Shown one piece after another: positions 43,736-55,289 of a stretch of 64,000 bases of DNA. Source of the DNA: Tricholoma matsutake (lineage: Eukaryota > Basidiomycota > Agaricomycetes > Agaricales > Tricholomataceae). The first letter of the stretch is position 1. Every line of letters starts with the position of its first letter. The stretch covers positions 8,060,001 through 8,124,000 of the forward strand of contig AP026540.1 of NCBI GenBank assembly GCA_026075535.2, read 5' to 3'. The notes below the pieces were generated by a model. It saw only the letters and a list, made by a program, of their open reading frames with translations, was not told where the DNA came from and did not search any database. A program made the translations under genes and the position numbers.

Positions 43736-46700
43736 TTGTGGGACCTTTGTCATGACAAGTGTGAGTTTGAGAAGACCAAGATCGAGTACCTCGGCCTGAT
43801 TATCTCAGAGGGTCAGGTGGAGATGGATCCTATCAAGGTGAATGGGGTCATGGCTTGGCTGATGCCCACGAACAAGAAAGAGGTGCAGTCTTTCCTGGGC
43901 TTCATCAATTTCTATCAGTGTTTTATCAAGGATTTCTCACATCATGCATGACCACTGTTTGACTTGACAGGCAAGGAGGCATGGAGGTGGGATAATGCAC
44001 AACAGGAGGGGTTCAAAAAGCTTAAGGAGATGGTCACCTCCACTCCCATTCTTACCTTTGCTGACAATTTATGCCCTTTTCATGTAGAAGCTGACAGTTC
44101 TGACTTTGCAATGGGCACCATGTTGTCTCAGCAGTCTCCGGAGGACCAGAAGTGGCATCCTGTTGTGCTCTACTCCAAAAGCCTTAGTGCTGTGAAGCAA
44201 AACTACAAGATCCATGACAAGGAGATGTTGGTGATAATGCGCGTGCTCGAGGAATGGCAACACTTCCTCAAGGGTGCCCAACACAAAGTGGAAATTTGGA
44301 TGGATCACAAGAATCTCAAGTACTTTATGATGGCCAAGAAATTGAACCATCATCAAGCTCATTGGTCCCTGTATCTATCCAGATTCAACTTCTCCTTGCA
44401 CCACCATCCAGGTCACAACATGGGGAAGACTGATGCCCTCTCCCGACATGCAGACCACGGGGATAGCAGCAATGACAATCAAGACATTGTGTTGTTGCAG
44501 CCAGACCTGTTCACCATCTGGGCATTGGAAGGCATCACACCCCAGGGCAAGGAGCAGGACATCCTATGTGACATTTGTCATGCAAACCATAGCAGTTTAC
44601 ATGAGGATGTTGTTGTACAAGCTGTTAAAGAACTGAGGAAGGGATCCACCCTTTCCTTGCATGTGGCAGAGTGGGCTGAAATGGAGGACTTGTTGTATTT
44701 CAGGGATCACATCTATGTCCCCAATGACCCAGACCTTTGCTGGCACATCATATCCCAACACCATGACTCACAGATTGCTGGTCATCCTGGACACTGGAAG
44801 ACCTTGGAGCTCACCTCATGGAATTATTGGTGGCCACAAATGTCATGGCTCATTGGTCAGTATTGTCATACTTGTGACCTTTCCTTATGCACCAAGATTC
44901 CTCGTTGCAAACCCATTGGCAAGCTACACCCTCTTCCTGTTCCAGAGAGTCGTTGGGATGTTGTCAGTGTCGACTTTGTGGTGGAGTTGCCAGAGTTGAA
45001 TGGGTTTGATGCAGTGATGTGCACAGTTGATTCAGTGGGGAAACACGCTCACTTCATTCCCACTCACACCACTGTCAGCACCCTGGGTGCCGCCCAACTC
45101 TATCTCCACCATGTGTGGAAATTACATGGACTTCCTGGCACTTTCCTTTCTGACTGTGGCTCTCAGTTTGTGGCAGAGTTCACTCGCAAGCTGTACCAAC
45201 TTCTGGGGATCAAACTCCTTGCTTCAACTGCTTATCACCCACAAACCAGACTGAGCAAGTCAACCAGGAACTGGAGCAGTACATCCACATCTTTGTCAAT
45301 GTGTGCCAGGACAATTGGGACAATCTTCTCCCCTTGGCCAAGTTTAGATACAACAATCACATCCATGCTTCCACTCAACAGACCTCTTTCCTCTTAGACA
45401 CTGGATGGCATCCACACATAGGATTCAAACCTTGCCAAACTCCCTCACACATTGAGATGGTGAATGAGTTCACAGAACACATGAGGGATAACTTGGAGGA
45501 GGCAAAGGCAGCTTTAGTGAAGGCGAAGAACGACATGGTGTGCTTTTACACTCAATGCCATTCTCCAGCCGCTCAGTACAAGATTGGTGATCGAGTTTAT
45601 CTTGACTCCAGTGACATCTCCACCACACATCTGTCCAAGAAACTCACCCATTGCTTCCTGGGACCTTTCCCCATTGTCAAGTATGTTGGAACACTGATGG
45701 TACTCAACCTGGAAACCCAAACAAAACACCTAAAAGGGTCCTATTCAGTATAACACAAGTCGGAGGAAGGTTGCGATTTGTTCTAAACTTTCACTGATCT
45801 CCAGTCATAACAAACTAGATGATCTGAACAAATTTTGTGATGTGCGAAGTAGTTTCGAGATGTTGCGATAATTTTAGGGATTGTGAAATGAACTTTGAAG
45901 ATATTGGTGAGTGATGGAAAGGTTGATAAACGATGCAAGAGGTGAATGATGATGAATACGAGAGGATGACAATAATATTGAGAGGTCAAATGAGGATGAA
46001 TGAGTTTTGACAAAATCTGAAGAATTTTCAGACTAAAACTTGTGACTCAAATGATGAGAAGAGAGTCTTTAGCTCTCTACTAATACTATACTTGGGGGAT
46101 GCTTCCCTTGTTATTAATTGTAGATAATACAAGGCTTTATATGTTAGAAGGAAATGTAGCTAAAAGGGGAAAGGAAACATGAGAGAAACATGAGGAGATG
46201 GAAAACATGTGGACTTCAGGGATGAAGTGATAACTGATATGGAACAATAAACATGAGTCTAGGGAGTGTGTGAGACAATAAATCAAAATACAGACTGTCC
46301 TTTTGTTCTAAAAATCACTAAAATCGCAAAATATTGTGTGATGCACCTTGAGGTGATGTGTGCCATGTGAATATAGCTGAAATGTGGGTTGTAAAAGTCG
46401 ATTACATAATGGGAAAGTGAGGGAAAGCATGCAAAGTATCAGGGTCCATGCAGAAGTGTGCGAAGTAGAAACTAAAAATGCAAAATCTTTGAAATGTCCA
46501 AAATTTGATCAGAAGCTTGCAAAATAGTCAAAAAAGGTTTGAAAGATGCCGAAAATGGATGTAAAATGTTTGTGGCTGTGTGTTGACTATCTGTGAATCC
46601 ACAAAATCGATTTCAGAGCTTGTACTGGCTAGTGGACCTATCAACACATGCCTATCCCAGCCTCCATGTCCCAACTCCACCCAGTCTTCCATGTCATCAA

Positions 46701-47016
46701 ACTCCTTCCAGCTCCCCCAGATCCATTCCCAGGACACCATTCACATCCACCACCACCGCCTACAGTGATCAAGGGAGAACCCCAGTACAAAGTCAAGTCA
46801 ATCTTGGACAGCCAGTTGCGTCGAGGAAAACTCCAGTATTTGGTGCACTGGAAGGGTTATGGGTATGAGGAGAACTCATGGGCCAAGGAGTCCAATGTGA
46901 ACACCCCTCAGTTAGTCAAGGAATTCCACCGATGGCACGCTGCTGCACCATGTCACATTCAAGTCACTGACTTTGGTCATATGCAATTTCGAATGCATCA
47001 GGGCAATGCATCTTAA
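43736..47016 (+). pseudogene. pol: Gypsy-5 Pol fragment, right copy (RT end, RNase H, integrase, chromodomain)
   Basis: It starts in the spacer with the end of RT (CEFEKTKIEYLGLIIS; EVQSFLGFINFYQCF), a TGA at 43,949, and then RNase H and integrase identical to the left copy except for isolated substitutions (for example KHAHF here, KHTHF on the left). The same deletion after AYHPQT and the same insert (45,712-46,622) are present. The chromodomain ends at 47,016, followed by a purine tract and the putative LTR start at 47,030. Confidence 0.88.
45712..46622. repeat. LTR-like insertion inside Gypsy-5 pol, right copy
   Basis: Mirror image of 40,985-41,895, with the same approximate borders. Confidence 0.4.
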
Positions 47017-47035
47017 AGAGGGGGTAATTTAAGGG

Positions 47036-47309
47036 TGTTGGAGCAGACTATATACGCTGCACAGTGGAAGAGACAACACATTCCTTACAACCTACCTGGG
47101 GTTTACTTAGACTTACAGCTAGGGTTAGCAGAGGTAAGAACACTGTATTCCTACTACGGTACAGGTTCTCCTTATATACATAATAATAAGGACATCACAT
47201 GACTCAGGAATGTGTTTACCGCATGTATGCGCAGTAAGCGCAGTAACATGCATATGCTGCATGTATTGCCTCATGTATACAGCATGCATCACTAGGATTA
47301 ATTTCAACA
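47036..47309 (-). repeat. Copia 3' LTR
   Basis: 274 bp. The adjoining minus-strand tract gaggggggg (47,310-47,322) is the polypurine primer site. Confidence 0.95.
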
Positions 47310-47341
47310 CCCCCCCTCAAACTGTACAGCGCTCTAAGCAG

Positions 47342-50300
47342 CTAAGTTTGAATCTCGAAAGTAATTCTGAGAGAGTCTCTAAATATCCTGAATAGGACGG
47401 CGCCAAGGTTCTTTGTGAACATGTCAGCCGGATTATCACTTCCAGGAATGAAAACGACTGTGACTTTGTCATTTTCTATGCATTCGCGGGTGTAGTGGTA
47501 GTGAATGTCTATATGTTTGGTCCTTCTTTCCTGAACTGGATTTGATCCAATAAAGATGGATCCCTGATTATCAGCGCAGATTGGTATGCACTTCAGTGTA
47601 TATCCAAGTTCCTGGAATAAGGACTCTATCCACACTATCTGCTGACAAGTGTTGGAGAGAGCCATATATTCGGCTTCTGTGGATGACAGTGCTACAGTTT
47701 TTTGTAAACGGGACTGCCAGCACACAATGCCACTCGCTAGAGTAGCAAAGTAACCCGTTGTAGATCGGCGCTTGACAGTGTCAGCTGCCCAATCAGAATC
47801 TGTGAAGGCCTGCAGCCCCTCGGATTTCTCTCCATCGTAGACTATACTGTACTTCTGGGTTCCCACCAGATAGCGCATTATGTACATTGCTTTGTCTAGA
47901 TGTTCTTGGCTAGGATTAGCCAAGAATTGCGACATCTTGATTACCGTGTAAGCGATATCAGGTCGCATTCCGAGCATCAGATACAATAAAGATCCGATCA
48001 CAGACTGATATTTCGATCTAAGCGCCGCGTTTGGCGTCGCTGTGTTCTCCGACGGTTTGTAGCCAGTCGGGAGCGGAGTGGGGGCAACTTTGGCATTTGT
48101 CATCTCGAACCTCTCGAGCACTTTGGCGAGATATTCTGTTTGATCGAGTTTGACTTTTGTAGCGGTCTGGGTGATGCGCATGCCTAAGAATTCCGTGACT
48201 TTTTCAGTACTACGGCACTCCCAATGCTTCAGGCAAGCATTCTTCTTTTCATCCACAAGTTTCTTGTTCTTGCCCATGAACAAGCCATCGTCAACATAGA
48301 CTAGCGCAATAATGATGCTGCCTGTCTTAGGATCCTTGTGTATGAAGATGCCGGCATCGGAGCTGGCGCACACAAACCCAATGGTGCACATAAATGCCTC
48401 TAGCTCTTTCCACCATGCTAGTGAAGCCTGTTTAAGGCCATACAATGCTCGGCGTAAGCACATTACTTTGCGCTCTTTACCCTCGAGTCTGAAACCCTCG
48501 GGTTGATCCATATAGATCTCCTCATCAAGTTTGCCATATAAAAATGCGGTTTTTACATCTAGACCAGTCATATACATGCCTTCTAGAGACGCAAGGGCAA
48601 ACATGAGGTGTATGGTCTCGTAGCGGACTACTGGTGAGAAAATCTCATCAAAGTCAATGCCTTCGACTTGTGAAAAGCCTTTGGCCACGAGTCTGGCTCA
48701 TTTTCTTCCGTCCGATTTCACGGAGAAAACCCATCTATTTTTGATTGTTTTCTGATCATGTGGAAGATCGACAATATCATAGACTTGTCGCTTGCGAAGA
48801 GCCTCTAACTCTTCACGACAAGCCTGTTTCCACTCAAGTTGCTGCTGCCGGGGTAGGCGCGCAATATCGCGAAATTGGTTTGGAACTAGGCTTTTTCCGC
48901 TTGATGGTGTGACTGCTTTTGATAACAGCCAGCGGATAAGCTCATCTCCACCTTCCTTGGTTATCTTTTTAATATAACCTGCTTCGTCCGGTTCCCCCAT
49001 TGGGTAATCATGTTCTTGATTATTGGAATCGGGCACACTCTCGTGGGGTGCCGAACTCAGTCCAGCAACCGGTTCTTGCTGTTGAGGTCATGGTCGTGTT
49101 TGGTTATGATCCGAATCTTGACCCACAGACTTCTTCCAATATCGATCACGCGCAATGTCTCTCTCTATGTCAGAGGGGAGTCGCTGTTCTCCATAGGTAT
49201 TGCCGGGACGGTTTGGGATTTTCCTCTGCCTGCCTGATCGATGGGGCAATTGCTGCCATTCCTGTTGATCTTCACGTCTTGGACAAAAGTCCTCAGTGTT
49301 AACTGGAGGCGGTGGAGGAGGAGCGTTAGTCGCATCGTCATGCGCCTTTTGCTCGCTTGGTAAATCATCATCATCATCTTCTAATGATGGAGGAAGGGGC
49401 GGATTTTGTGGCGGTATAGGGTCATCGCCATCCGTTCCAGATGAGTGGTCATCATCTTCTGGTTCTGGAGGTGGAAAATTACCAAGGTCTGTCTTGGCAG
49501 GAGTTTTAGCTCCGGGACAGCATGGGAACATCGTTTCATCAAATAGTGCCATGGCACCAATGAATATTGCGCCATTTTGTCGCATGAAACGATATGCTTT
49601 AATGCCATCTTCTACTCCAAGGTACGTCATTAACTCCGATCGAGGAGATAATGTTGTTGGACGTTTTTCCTTTGGTAGATAGACATAAGCACCGCAACCA
49701 AAGACCTTCAGATTGTTTAGATCTGGGCGGACCTTTGTCAGGTCCTCAAAAGGTGTCAGCCATTTCAGGTGCCTTATTGGGGTTCGGTTGTATAAATGTG
49801 TTGCATGTTCTATGCAAAATTCCCACCATGATTGTGGTAGACAAGCGGTGAATCGCAAGGTTTGCGACTTTTCCATTATTGTCCTTATGGTGCGCTCTGC
49901 GCGCCCATTCTGTTGATGAACGTGGGGTGCAGACATCTCTATTTTGATGCCTAAATCCTTGAGCTGTTTTTGTAGCTCACGATCCTTGAACTCCCCCCCT
50001 GGATCGACACGCCAGCGCTTGATTGTAGCGCCATATTGGGTTTTAGCCATCGCTTGAAATTGTCTAATCGCTGCAGCAGCGTCAGATTTCTTTCTGAGAC
50101 ATTGGACCCAAATATGTGATGTTTTGTCATCCAGAAATACAATGAAGTATTTATGTTTGTGGTACGATAGTACCGGGAGTTCCTTTAGGTCGGAATGTAT
50201 TAATTCAAAGGATTTGTCAGCTCGTGAGTCTGACTCGGGAAAAGATTTTGAGGTCATTTTCCCTTCTGCACACCCTGGATATATAATTTTGTCTTTAGGA

Positions 50301-52210
50301 ATAATTAAATTCCTTGGGAATTTTATGGTGCTTTTAGGCATTTTCCCTAGCGCCTCTTTGGATGGGTGTCCAAGTCGCCTATGCCAAGTCAAGTAGTCAG
50401 CGACATAAATGGTCGCGACATTAACCTTTTTGGTGCTCAATATATGAGTCCGAGCCCAATAGATCGTGTCGTTCTTCCTTAGAGGGACACAATGCATGAT
50501 TGGGTTTCCATGCTCGATAAATGAAATGTGTGCAGAGGAACCACGCACATCACTTCCGTCTTGTAAAAAGACCCCCATTGACATCAATCGAGTATTAATG
50601 TCGGGTATGTAGTAGACAGGGAATAACCATGTTTCACACGTCTCTGACTTCCCGTGACATACTACCTGGTGTTTAATGAAGACTGCTCCTTTTCCTACTA
50701 TATGAGTAGTACCAGTGGCCATTTGGACCAAGGTAGAGTCCTTTCTCGGTAAAGGCTCATAAGAAGCGAAATCTTTTATTTCACCAGTGAAGTGTTTTGA
50801 TGCGCCTGAATCCATGATCCAGTCGGCACCTTTCTTACAATCTCCCTTTGCACACATAGCACATATATTAAGATCTAAATAATTCCATGATACATTTAAT
50901 AGCGGTAAAATTTCACATGAAAAGTTCGCTGTATTCATAGGAATATTAATCTTAGTGCTTGTGGCAGGGAAAAGGACTGACCTGTCATCATATGCCCCTG
51001 TATCAAGGGGTTCATCGATGAGCATTTCGTCGATGGCTTTCCACACTTCCTCATCAGACACCGGAGGTTCAGATCCGAGGGAGACGGTATTGTCTTCTAC
51101 CTCCTCGATCCTAGACTCGGGTTCTGGTTCTATCCTTCTTCTCTTTCCTTCTCGCACCGTCAGGTGCTCTTCCAGCGGTCGCAGATTTTTCGCGCTGCGC
51201 AGAAGTTGCATTTGCTCGAGGGTGTCTCAAGCTTGCTGATATTCAGCATAAACCAAACAAGAGGTAGAGGCCGTGCCCGTATATGCCTGTGCAGGCGGTC
51301 GGCGGCGAGGATCCCTTGTGGGAGTGTGTTCGCGTCTTTCGATGCGCTGTATAAGTGGCATCGGCGGTATGATGGTGCCATTACCATTTATGGTGGTATA
51401 GGCTTTGGAGGCGAGGTGGGTATGTTTATCCTTCGGCTTCTCCTCCTTAGTCTTTCTGTCCCCACGTCGTCCACGCTTTCGGGACAAGTCTCCGTTGCTG
51501 TTTTGCCCTTCTTTGGGCTGCCATTTGGGGTTTCCCCCTTTGCGCTTAACAGCAGAAAGTTTGTTGGCCTAAGGCTGGCCAGCGGGCTTTCCTACTGCTG
51601 TGCACCTTGAGGCTTCAGCGACAATGGAGTCCTTGACATGTTTAAATGTCAAGGCGCTAGTAGCGGTCGTGTTAAGGACCGTTGCGGACAAGGAATCATA
51701 CTCGTGTGGCATCGCAGCAAGTAGAATCATTGCTTGCACTAGCTCGGGGATGGCAACGTTAGCAGCCGTAAGGCGCTCAAATTTGTCTGCCATTCTAGCA
51801 ATCTCCGGTGCGGGGTTTGCAGCCGGGATCTTGATCGCTATTGCGGACCTAAAGTCCGCAAAGACTTGGGAGGGGCCATCCACACCATAATCGGTGCAGA
51901 TGAGATCCCACACCTCCTCAGCAGTGTCCTTTGAGTTGGCACACTGCCGAATGGAGGGGGCCAGGCGGAGCACTAGGCTACCAATGGCCTGGTCATTTTT
52001 GTTGCTCCAGGTCTGGAGCTTGGCATTAGCATCCGCTACCAAAGTAGCGTTCATCGCCGTCAAGGGAGGCGCCGGGGGTGGTTTTTGCTCTGCCCCACTA
52101 GTTATTTGCCAGAGGCCCTGAGACCTGAGCCACGCCTTCATTGAGTCAGCCCATTGAATGTAATTTGATCCGTCGAAAGTTTGAACGAGTTTCTCAAGAG
52201 TTGAAGACAT
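47342..52210 (-). pseudogene. gag-pol: Copia Gag-Pol polyprotein, one frame with four in-frame stops
   Basis: The ATG at 52,210 (MSSTLEKLVQTFDGSNYIQW) starts a Gag of the copia type. A single frame continues to 47,342. The protease has WIMDSGASKHF near 50,810. The integrase has HSDLKEL, RVDPGGEF and NGRAERTIRTIMEK. The RT has AFLYGKLDEEIYMDQPEGF and an intact YVDDGLFMG. RNase H has TDSDWAAD, SSTEAEYMAL and ADNQGS. Stops: 51,569 (TAG), 51,227, 49,088 and 48,698 (TGA at likely Arg CGA). No Gag zinc knuckle is obvious; the region is Lys/Arg-rich. All catalytic residues remain, so only point nonsense changes silence it. Confidence 0.95.
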
Positions 52211-52438
52211 GATTCTGTGGTGGCAGCTGTTAAAAGCGCTCAATCAGTCTTTTTACTCAATAAAACACGTTTAACGTTCTCAGGAGAAAACACTCCTTCA
52301 GAGTGGTTAACCCTAGTCAACCTAGGTTTTATGTGCAGCTCATGAAGAGCGCAAGGTTATAATTTGGAGACGATGAAGTCAACGTCGTTCGCAGCCAATT
52401 AAGGTGTGTTCGCGACATGCCCAGCAGGGCCCATAACC

Positions 52439-52712
52439 TGTTGGAGCAGACTATATACGCTGCACAGTGGAAGAGACAACACATTCCTTACAACCTACCT
52501 GGGGTTTACTTAGACTTACAGCTAGGGTTAGCAGAGGTAAGAACACTGTATTCCTACTATGGTACAGGTTCTCCTTATATACATAATAATAAGGACGTCA
52601 CATGACTCAGGAATGTGTTTACCGCATGTATGCGCAGTAAGCGCAGTAACATGCGTATGCTGCATGTATTGCCTCATGTATACAGCATGCATCACTAGGA
52701 TTAATTTCAACA
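52439..52712 (-). repeat. Copia 5' LTR
   Basis: 274 bp. On the minus strand it is followed by ggttatgggccctgctgggc (52,438 leftward), a likely tRNA primer-binding site of the copia type. Confidence 0.93.
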
Positions 52713-52717
52713 AAGGG

Positions 52718-53147
52718 AACTAGGGGGTGCCCCGTGTGTTTCTCCTATTTTTTATGTTTGTCCTATATTTTTCCTCACTTCATTTCCTCCTATTCTTCAT
52801 TTTCTATGTTTTTTCCTTATTTTATTACTAATTTCCCTTTCTATCACATTTGTGCATGTTGACAGTTTTATATTTAGAAGCAGAGTACCCTTTCCAACAT
52901 CTACCCCTTGGTATGATGTCATTCAGTGGCCTTGATCTGCCTATTTCTGCCTTTTCTATTTTTAGGCTATTATTTGATTTTTGCAATCTTCATATATACT
53001 GGGCATTGGCAAAGGGGTCCTTAGAGTTTTCTCTTTGGATTTCTTTTTGCTATGTGCACCTCCACTCCATGTAATATTTACCATAATTTTAACTTTGGAT
53101 TTCCCTTTGCTAGTCCACTAATTAAGTGGCCTCTAAGGTTGCCCTTA
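52718..53147 (+). repeat. Putative 3' LTR of Gypsy-5, right copy (main part)
   Basis: It continues from 47,030-47,035 after the Copia insertion and ends gcccttа-style at 53,147. Total length is 436 bp, equal to the left copy. Confidence 0.5.
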
Positions 53148-53149
53148 TA

Positions 53150-54339
53150 GAATCAGAATCAGATGAGTATGTGTGAGCTTGGCAGACACAAGGATGGTCA
53201 GTGTGGGTAATGAGGCCCACTTGTTAACCCCTACCCTTTTTCTATTTTCTTGGCATTTGGGTCACTGATAATCTTTATTCTATTTTTACTTTCTAGCTCT
53301 CTTCTTTTCCTTGCAATGCATCAAATACATGACACATTGGTGATCCTCCCTCGGGCTTCACCCCAACAATGCTACTGTCAACAGGAGGGAACAGTTCTGG
53401 GTTTTTAATTAACCTTGCATTTGGCATTTCTTTGATTTATTTGTAACTCATCTTGGCATTTGATCCGATATTTCCTTTTCTGGCTTGTCAACATCTGTAA
53501 TCAAAGGGTCTAATGACTGGATGGTAGGGTCAAGAGGTCCTGTCTGAGTGCTCTCTGCACTTGTGGGGGGCACAAGTCACGTCCTGCAAATAGAGAGCCT
53601 CAACAATGAACCAATCCCTGAGTCATCCCCAGCTGGTGAAACCCCTAGATGAGGGCTTGATGATTCCACTCTAAGACCACTCACCACATGGACACAACAA
53701 CATCTTTATTACCTTTTGAGCTATCATCTTTTCTTGTTAATTAATTTAGCTTTCACATTGTTTGGCCCTGTCAATGCAAGAGAACGGGTGTGATGGGGTT
53801 GTTTGTTATTTTCTGCACCCAATTGTATAAAGGTGCCATCCCACCTGTCAAATGGAGCCACCTGTCAAATGGAGCATCGAACTTTACTCGCACTTCTACA
53901 TTCCCCCCTTAAGTTTTCCCTCAAGTCCCTCGAAGTCCCACAAGTCCTCTACACAACAAGGTGTAGTATTAAGATAAGTCCTCTAGTTTTCAAGTTTATG
54001 GCCCCTCAGGCCCAAGTTTCCAAGTTTGACATTCATACTTCTCTATTTACATGGTGCAAGGGTAATCTCTCCTCATTCTACTCGATTTCGATGACAGAAT
54101 CATTGTCCATGCATTTTTGACATTTTTTCCATGTGATCTTGTCGATTGTGTTTCCAATTGTTTGTTGATCACATCTCCTAGTGTTGTTACTCACCCATTC
54201 CCAACCAATGAGCCAACAGCTCATTTGTCCTGTGGCTTATCCCTCTAACCCCATCAGCTTACCTTGTACCACGCGAACGTCAATGTACCTCAGGTAAACC
54301 ATTCTCTCTGCCACATCGGCCATGATGGGTGGTGATGGG
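53150..54339. other. Region without a recognised gene
   Basis: Mostly T-rich non-coding sequence with a duplicated cacctgtcaaatggagc (53,839-53,876). acattggtgatcctccctcg at 53,334 resembles a primer-binding site after an LTR end, but no LTR partner is seen. Confidence 0.4.
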
Positions 54340-54988
54340 GCACAGTCAGAAGCAGGTGACAGTGTCAGAGGCAGTAGCAGTGATGATGGAGGGGTAACAT
54401 TGTGGTAAGCCAGAATGTCTCAGTTGGGGACGTGGCCATACAGGTGAATGGGGACACTGTTTCTTACAGGCATTTTCTTTGGTATATAAGGTAGGCGATG
54501 TTTGCTACTGTGTGCAAGATCTGAAGGTTGGGCTTTCTTTTAATGAAGGATCAGCGGGGCAGGTCAAAGCTCAAGAAGTGCAATGGAGCAATAAGAAGAT
54601 CTGGCAGTGATAAGGAGATGTATGTTTGATAACAGGTGATGCATGTGTTAGCAAGACAGTAACAGGGTGGGATTGTGTGCTGGATGGTAGATGGGCATGG
54701 GGTTCATATTTGGGCAGGAGGGTGTGTTTCAAAAAAAAGGATAACACTGTGATGAGTGAACCAGACAAACAAGGGGGGAGAGCATGAGTGGTTCGTTCAA
54801 CTTTAAAAAAAAGTGGAAGGATGCAGGGGCATCCAACACTAAAGGACATGCAGAACTAAAGTGGAATGAGGTATATTGTGGAGGTACTAGGATAAGACAA
54901 AAAGCCCATACTAGATAGTGTGTACATAGGTCACCAAGTGGTCAGGTGACCATTTGTATTAGTAATCATTTGTAGGAGCATTCTTACA
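54340..54988 (-). mobile_element. 5' fragment of a Gypsy-4-like element
   Basis: The minus strand starts TGTAAGAATG at 54,988, as in Gypsy-4 at 29,424. It shares the ctttaaaaaaaagtggaagga block and continues into a diverged Gag N-terminus (KHRLPYIPKK; NVTPPSSLLLPLT). No pol follows. Confidence 0.6.
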
Positions 54989-55100
54989 TCCATTTTCTAA
55001 GAGATTTTGAGGACTCATTGCTTAGTAATCATCCTTCATATGATCTCAGGGAGGAGGATGCATGTTTGGCTAGATTGGATGGACTTACAATGACAGCTAG

Positions 55101-55289
55101 CACATCGGGAGCAGCAGGTTTTCATATCAACTGAAAATTCTGCTGAAAACAATCATTTCGGTTACAATACTGAAATTAGGTTTTTCCTAGTTTCAGTACA
55201 CCTGAAATTAGTAATTTCAGCAATGTGACCAAAACTATTGTTTTCAGCAAGATTTTCAGTTGACCTGAAAACCTGTTCATCCCGATGTG
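55101..55289. mobile_element. 189-bp palindromic MITE
   Basis: The ends cacatcgggagcagcaggtt and its near complement, plus a second inverted set of ctgaaaat/attttcag motifs, fold the whole element. The 3-bp flank tag is repeated on both sides, compatible with PIF/Harbinger-type insertion, but the family is uncertain. Confidence 0.7.

Larger units (their letters stand above)
40140..43741 (-). repeat. Left arm of a 3.6-kb inverted repeat (Gypsy-5 copy, minus)
   Basis: This is the reverse complement of 43,866-47,035 plus 52,718-53,149 with very few differences. The outer end is the putative LTR edge (tataaggg) and the inner end is cctctttcttgtttgtggg. It ends inside the RT-RNase H junction, so the copy is 5'-truncated. 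Confidence 0.93.
47036..52712 (-). mobile_element. Ty1/Copia element, full length, minus strand
   Basis: The LTRs are 274 bp (47,036-47,309 and 52,439-52,712), from TGTTGGAGC to TTTCAACA. The target duplication aaggg is at 47,031-47,035 and 52,713-52,717. The domain order protease-integrase-RT-RNase H is diagnostic of Copia. I count three differences between the LTRs, all CpG transitions, so insertion is recent. Confidence 0.97.
43866..53149 (+). repeat. Right arm of the inverted repeat, interrupted by Copia
   Basis: It pairs with 40,140-43,741 across a 124-bp spacer (43,742-43,865). The arm consists of 43,866-47,035 and 52,718-53,149. Between them lies the Copia element plus one copy of its target duplication. 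The left arm has the uninterrupted site, so Copia came after the duplication. Confidence 0.92.

Noticed and set aside
40140..53149. Palindrome as a pure assembly artefact
   Set aside because: The spacer is 124 bp, the arms differ at scattered (mainly CpG) sites, and Copia with a clean target duplication interrupts only one arm. An artefact is not fully excluded without reads.
53334..53360. Primer-binding site of another LTR element
   Set aside because: acattggtgatcc looks suitable, but no LTR pair, gag or purine tract accompanies it.
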